Source: Allobrachymonas denitrificans DSM 15123
Lineage (GTDB): Bacteria; Pseudomonadota; Gammaproteobacteria; Burkholderiales; Burkholderiaceae_C
Direction of reading: 5' to 3'
DNA: 64,000 nt
NCBI RefSeq assembly: GCF_900110225.1
Contig: NZ_FOCW01000001.1
Span: 868,001 to 932,000, forward strand
Below are positions 61,067-64,000 of the stretch, piece after piece. The notes beneath the pieces were generated by a model. It did no database searches. It was given only the letters and a program-made list of their open reading frames with translations, and was not told the DNA's origin. The position numbers were made by a program, and so were the translations under genes. Numbering within the stretch: the stretch's first letter is position 1; each line of letters opens with the position of its first letter.

Positions 61067-61126
61067 CCGGAAGGTATATTCCGGGTCATGGCTGCAGGCA
61101 AAGCCCGGAACCCATCAACTTTTTTT
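61067..61126 (+). promoter_or_regulatory. Structured rpmF leader with two mutually exclusive hairpins
   Basis: Hairpin 1 pairs CCGGAA (61067-61072) with TTCCGG (61079-61084). Hairpin 2 pairs the same arm, TTCCGGG (61079-61085), with CCCGGAA (61104-61110) and is followed after nine bases by seven T (61120-61126). They cannot form together. The layout resembles an attenuator, although the T run is further from the stem than in standard terminators. Confidence 0.45.
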
Positions 61127-61139
61127 AGAGGAGCGGATC

Positions 61140-61322
61140 ATGGCCGTTCAGCAAAACAAGAAATCTCCTTCCAAGCGCGGCATGCACCGTTCGCACAACG
61201 CCCTGACTGCACCCAACGTGGCAGTCGAGCCCACCACTGGTGAACTGCACCTGCGTCACCACATCAGCCCCAACGGTTTCTACCGTGGCCGTCAGGTGCT
61301 GAAGAACAAGTCTGAAGCCTGA
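61140..61322 (+). CDS. rpmF: 50S ribosomal protein L32
   Basis: A 60-residue ribosomal protein of the large subunit. [20 protein letters not shown] is the classic L32 start, and [15 protein letters not shown] is the conserved C-terminal part. No zinc-binding cysteines are present (C-minus form). AGAGGAG lies upstream. It leads the fatty-acid and phospholipid genes, the common yceD-rpmF-plsX-fab order. Confidence 0.97.
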   Translation: MAVQQNKKSPSKRGMHRSHNALTAPNVAVEPTTGELHLRHHISPNGFYRGRQVLKNKSEA

Positions 61323-61342
61323 TACCCGGTGCTGCCAGTCAG

Positions 61343-61372
61343 GCCCGACGCTCTCGTAGCCTCGGGCTTTTT
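61343..61372 (+). terminator. Possible attenuating hairpin between rpmF and plsX
   Basis: A 6-bp stem GCCCGA / TCGGGC (61343-61348 with 61362-61367) with a 13-base loop is followed by T5. It could partly terminate rpmF transcripts before plsX. Confidence 0.55.
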
Positions 61373-61416
61373 GTTTTGGCTGACTTTTCCTGAATAGCAA
61401 CGCTAGGACGCATCAA

Positions 61417-62484
61417 ATGAGCGAACCTTCTGCGCCAGTGACGCTGGCGGTGGATTGCATGGGGGGCGACCACGGCCTGAGCACCACACTGCCGGCCTGT
61501 GCCCGTTTTCTGCAGCGTCACCCCGATGTGAAGCTGTTGCTGGTGGGGCAGCCCGAGGCCGTCAGTGCGGGCTGGTCCCGCCTCAAGGAAGCGGCCGCCA
61601 TTCCGGCCGAGCGCGTGCGCATCGTGCCGGCCTCCGAGGTGGTTTCCATGGAAGACCCGGTGGAAATCGCACTGCGCAAGAAGAAGGATTCCTCCATGCG
61701 CGTGGCCATTGCCCAGGTCAAGGAAGGTCAGGCGCAGGCGGCCGTGTCCGCAGGCAACACCGGTGCCCTGATGGCGATTGCGCGCTACGTGCTGAAGACG
61801 GTCGAAGGCATCGACCGTCCGGCCATCGCCACCCAGATGCCTAATGCCAAGGGCGCCGCCACCACCGTGCTCGATCTGGGTGCGAACGTGGATTGCACGC
61901 CGGAGCATCTGCTGCAGTTCGCCATCATGGGCTCTGCGCTGGTGTCCGTGCTCAAGGACAATCCGCGTCCCTCCGTGGGCCTGCTCAACATCGGCGAAGA
62001 AGCCATCAAGGGCAGCGAAACCATCAAGAAGGCGGCCGAGCTGCTCGGCGCGGCCGGCGAGCGTGGCGACATCAACTTCTACGGCAACGTCGAAGGCAAT
62101 GACATCTTCAAGGGCACGACCGATATCGTGGTGTGCGACGGTTTTGTCGGCAACGTGGCGCTCAAGGCAAGCGAAGGCCTGGCATCCATGATTGCCTCCT
62201 TCCTCAAGGAAGAATTTTCTCGCGGCGTGTTCTCCAAGGTGGCGGCCGTGCTGTCGTACCCAGTGCTGTCCGCGCTCAAGAAGCGGCTCGACCATCGCCG
62301 CTACAACGGCGCGGCGCTGCTGGGTCTGCGTGGTCTGGTCTTCAAGAGCCACGGCTCGGCCGATGCACTGGCTTTCGGGTATGCCCTCGAAAGCGCCTAC
62401 GATGCTGCCCGCCACCAGCTGCTGGCGCGTGTCGAGCAGCGCATCCAGGCCTGTGTGATGCCATCGCCCGGGGCTGTGGCCTGA
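61417..62484 (+). CDS. plsX: Phosphate acyltransferase PlsX
   Basis: A 355-residue enzyme that makes acyl-phosphate from acyl-ACP for phospholipid synthesis. Conserved segments are [13 protein letters not shown] near the N-terminus, [37 protein letters not shown] and [19 protein letters not shown]. Length is standard. It is a peripheral membrane enzyme working with PlsY. It follows rpmF after 94 bases. Confidence 0.96.
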   Translation: MSEPSAPVTLAVDCMGGDHGLSTTLPACARFLQRHPDVKLLLVGQPEAVSAGWSRLKEAAAIPAERVRIVPASEVVSMEDPVEIALRKKKDSSMRVAIAQVKEGQAQAAVSAGNTGALMAIARYVLKTVEGIDRPAIATQMPNAKGAATTVLDLGANVDCTPEHLLQFAIMGSALVSVLKDNPRPSVGLLNIGEEAIKGSETIKKAAELLGAAGERGDINFYGNVEGNDIFKGTTDIVVCDGFVGNVALKASEGLASMIASFLKEEFSRGVFSKVAAVLSYPVLSALKKRLDHRRYNGAALLGLRGLVFKSHGSADALAFGYALESAYDAARHQLLARVEQRIQACVMPSPGAVA

Positions 62485-62617
62485 GCCGGCAAGCCATGTC
62501 CATGCGCCTGCGCGTGCATGGACCATAGTGGTTAAAATATCAGGCTAACCCTAAACCTGTGACAGGGGCATGACGCCACACGGCGCCACCCCGGTTACTC
62601 CCGAGAAGAGCCCGTCC

Positions 62618-63595
62618 ATGCCTCAGTACTCCCGTATTACCGGAACCGGCAGCTACCTGCCGCCGCGTCGCGTTACCAACCAGCAACTGGTGGAGCAGCT
62701 GGCGCAGCGGGGCGTGGAAACCTCGGACCAGTGGATCGTCGAGCGTACCGGCATCCAGGCGCGCCACTTTGCCGATGACGGCGTCTTCAGCAGCGATCTG
62801 GCCGTGCATGCCGCGCGTCAGGCGCTGGAGGCGGCCAACTGCCAGGCTGGCGACATCGACCTGATCATCGTCGCCACCTCCACGCCCGACATGGTGTTCC
62901 CGTCCACCGCCAGCATCGTGCAGCACAAGCTCGGCATCGCCGGCTGTCCCGCATTCGATGTGCAGGCCGTGTGCACCGGCTTCATCTACGCGCTCACCGT
63001 GGCCGACAGCATGATCCGCAGCGGCGCTGCCAGCAAGGCACTGGTGATCGGCTCCGAAATCTTCTCCCGCATTCTCGATTTCAACGACCGCACCACCTGT
63101 GTGCTGTTCGGTGATGGTGCCGGCGCCGTGGTGCTGGAAGCCAGCAATGAGCCCGGCATCCTGGCCTGCGACCTGCACGCCGATGGCAGCCATCGCGAAA
63201 TCCTGCACGTGCCGGGCCACGTGAGCGGGGGCGAGATCAGCGGCAACCCGCTGCTGCAGATGGATGGTCAGGCGGTGTTCAAGCTGGCTGTCGGCCTGCT
63301 CGAAAAGACTGCCACCGCCGCCCTGGAAAAAGCCGGCATGCAGAAGGAAGACATCGACTGGCTGGTGCCGCACCAGGCCAACATCCGCATCATGCTGAGC
63401 ACGGCGCGCAAGCTGCGCCTGTCGCCCGAAAAGGTGATCCAGACCGTGCACGACCACGGCAACACCTCGGCAGCCTCCATCCCGCTGGCACTCGACGTCG
63501 GCGTGCGCAACGGCCAGATCCAGCGCGGCCAGAAGCTGCTGCTGGAAGGTGTCGGCGGCGGCTTCACCTGGGGTTCGGTACTGCTGCAGTACTGA
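62618..63595 (+). CDS. fabH: Beta-ketoacyl-ACP synthase III
   Basis: A 325-residue condensing enzyme that starts fatty-acid synthesis from acetyl-CoA and malonyl-ACP. The catalytic triad is visible: Cys119 in AVCTGF, His in VPHQANIRI and Asn in [16 protein letters not shown] 62618 ([20 protein letters not shown]) matches the usual FabH N-terminus; ATG 62570 would add 16 atypical residues. TAAAAT at 62533-62538 after a small hairpin (62498-62523) may mark an internal promoter. Confidence 0.95.
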   Translation: MPQYSRITGTGSYLPPRRVTNQQLVEQLAQRGVETSDQWIVERTGIQARHFADDGVFSSDLAVHAARQALEAANCQAGDIDLIIVATSTPDMVFPSTASIVQHKLGIAGCPAFDVQAVCTGFIYALTVADSMIRSGAASKALVIGSEIFSRILDFNDRTTCVLFGDGAGAVVLEASNEPGILACDLHADGSHREILHVPGHVSGGEISGNPLLQMDGQAVFKLAVGLLEKTATAALEKAGMQKEDIDWLVPHQANIRIMLSTARKLRLSPEKVIQTVHDHGNTSAASIPLALDVGVRNGQIQRGQKLLLEGVGGGFTWGSVLLQY

Positions 63596-63646
63596 TCCGT
63601 ACCCGTCGGGCGCGTTTCCTGAATTTTCCCTTTCCTGAGTACCATC

Positions 63647-64000
63647 ATGACCCAATTCGCCTTTGTGTTTCCCGGTCAGGGTTCCCAGTCCGTCGGCATG
63701 CTCGACGCCTGGGGTGATCATCCTGTCGTCCAGCAAACCCTGCAGGAGGCCTCCGACGCCCTCGGCGAGGACGTTGCCAAGCTGATCCACGAAGGCCCGA
63801 AAGAGGCGCTGGCGCTCACCACCAACACCCAGCCCGTGATGCTGGTGGCCGGTGTTGCAGCCTACCGCGCCTGGCTGGCCGAAGGCGGTGCCGAGCCCTC
63901 CCTCGTGGCCGGTCACTCGCTGGGCGAGTATTCCGCGCTGGTCGCTTCCGGCGTGCTGACGCTGGCGCAGGCAGCTCCGCTGGTGCGTTTCCGCGCGCAG
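63647..64000 (+). CDS. fabD: Malonyl-CoA:ACP transacylase, N-terminal part
   Basis: The first 118 residues of FabD, cut by the window edge. It opens with FAFVFPGQGSQSVGML, and the catalytic serine lies in GHSLGEYSALVASG (Ser91). The enzyme loads malonyl groups onto ACP for chain elongation. It starts 51 bases after fabH in the same operon. Confidence 0.95.
   Translation, partial: MTQFAFVFPGQGSQSVGMLDAWGDHPVVQQTLQEASDALGEDVAKLIHEGPKEALALTTNTQPVMLVAGVAAYRAWLAEGGAEPSLVAGHSLGEYSALVASGVLTLAQAAPLVRFRAQ

Overview
The window is a GC-rich chromosomal segment of a denitrifying betaproteobacterium, most likely Burkholderiales and plausibly Comamonadaceae. The grounds are the nosZ-R-D-F-Y-L order with a Tat-type (clade I) NosZ, the maf / yceD-rpmF-plsX-fabH-fabD arrangement, a short H-NS-family protein, and the overall codon use. 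Genus is not decidable from the sequence alone. No phage, transposase, integrase, CRISPR or rRNA was seen; one tRNA-Ser(UGA) is present.

Layout. 1-2428: the end of a NitT/TauT-type ABC importer operon (ATPase fragment, twin-arginine lipoprotein receptor, permease). 2510-5355: divergent fbpC/fbpB ferric-iron ABC genes around a Fur-like box; the matching receptor fbpA lies 12 kb away (17010-18086) behind its own Fur-like box. 5568-16904: a complete nitrous-oxide reduction cluster, with nosX(apbE) divergent from nosZ-nosR-nosD-nosF-nosY-nosL, a second membrane-anchored NosL-like protein and a pirin-like protein lacking its metal ligands. 18222-18592: a non-coding block with two long inverted repeats that enclose the same ~33-nt sequence in opposite orientation. 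18593-22339: dinB, a SPOR lipoprotein, lldD and two short tandem-repeat tracts. 22340-30716: the pbpC / thioester alpha-2-macroglobulin pair. 30930-35802: a livGFKHM branched-chain amino acid importer operon whose receptor gene carries an in-frame stop.

36151-42661: a cell-envelope sugar block made of UDP-glucuronate 4-epimerase, a PepSY protein, UDP-glucose dehydrogenase, an ArnT-like GT39 glycosyltransferase and, divergently, a polyprenyl-phosphate GT2 glycosyltransferase, a VTT/DedA-type membrane protein and a small unknown. Together these could make UDP-galacturonate, load it on a polyprenyl carrier, transfer it to an envelope acceptor and recycle the carrier. 42703-44715: a sirtuin, tRNA-Ser, a TonB-C-like lipoprotein and a hemerythrin protein. 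44918-51062: a BMP-family nucleoside ABC importer with two tandem, diverged receptors. 51379-58729: cytochrome c, dcd, an ornithine cyclodeaminase-family enzyme, a YpfJ-type metallopeptidase, rhlE, apaH, a CorC-type protein and an H-NS-family protein. 58872-64000: an RsmI-like methylase and maf, divergent from yceD-rpmF-plsX-fabH-fabD, the last cut by the window edge.

Most interesting: the candidate galacturonate envelope-modification block, the paired inverted elements at 18276-18516, the competing hairpins in the rpmF leader, the terminator-like hairpin directly before nosR, the lipobox-like motif in NosZ, the metal-ligand-less pirin in the nos operon, the nonsense codon in livK, and three separate short tandem-repeat tracts between genes.
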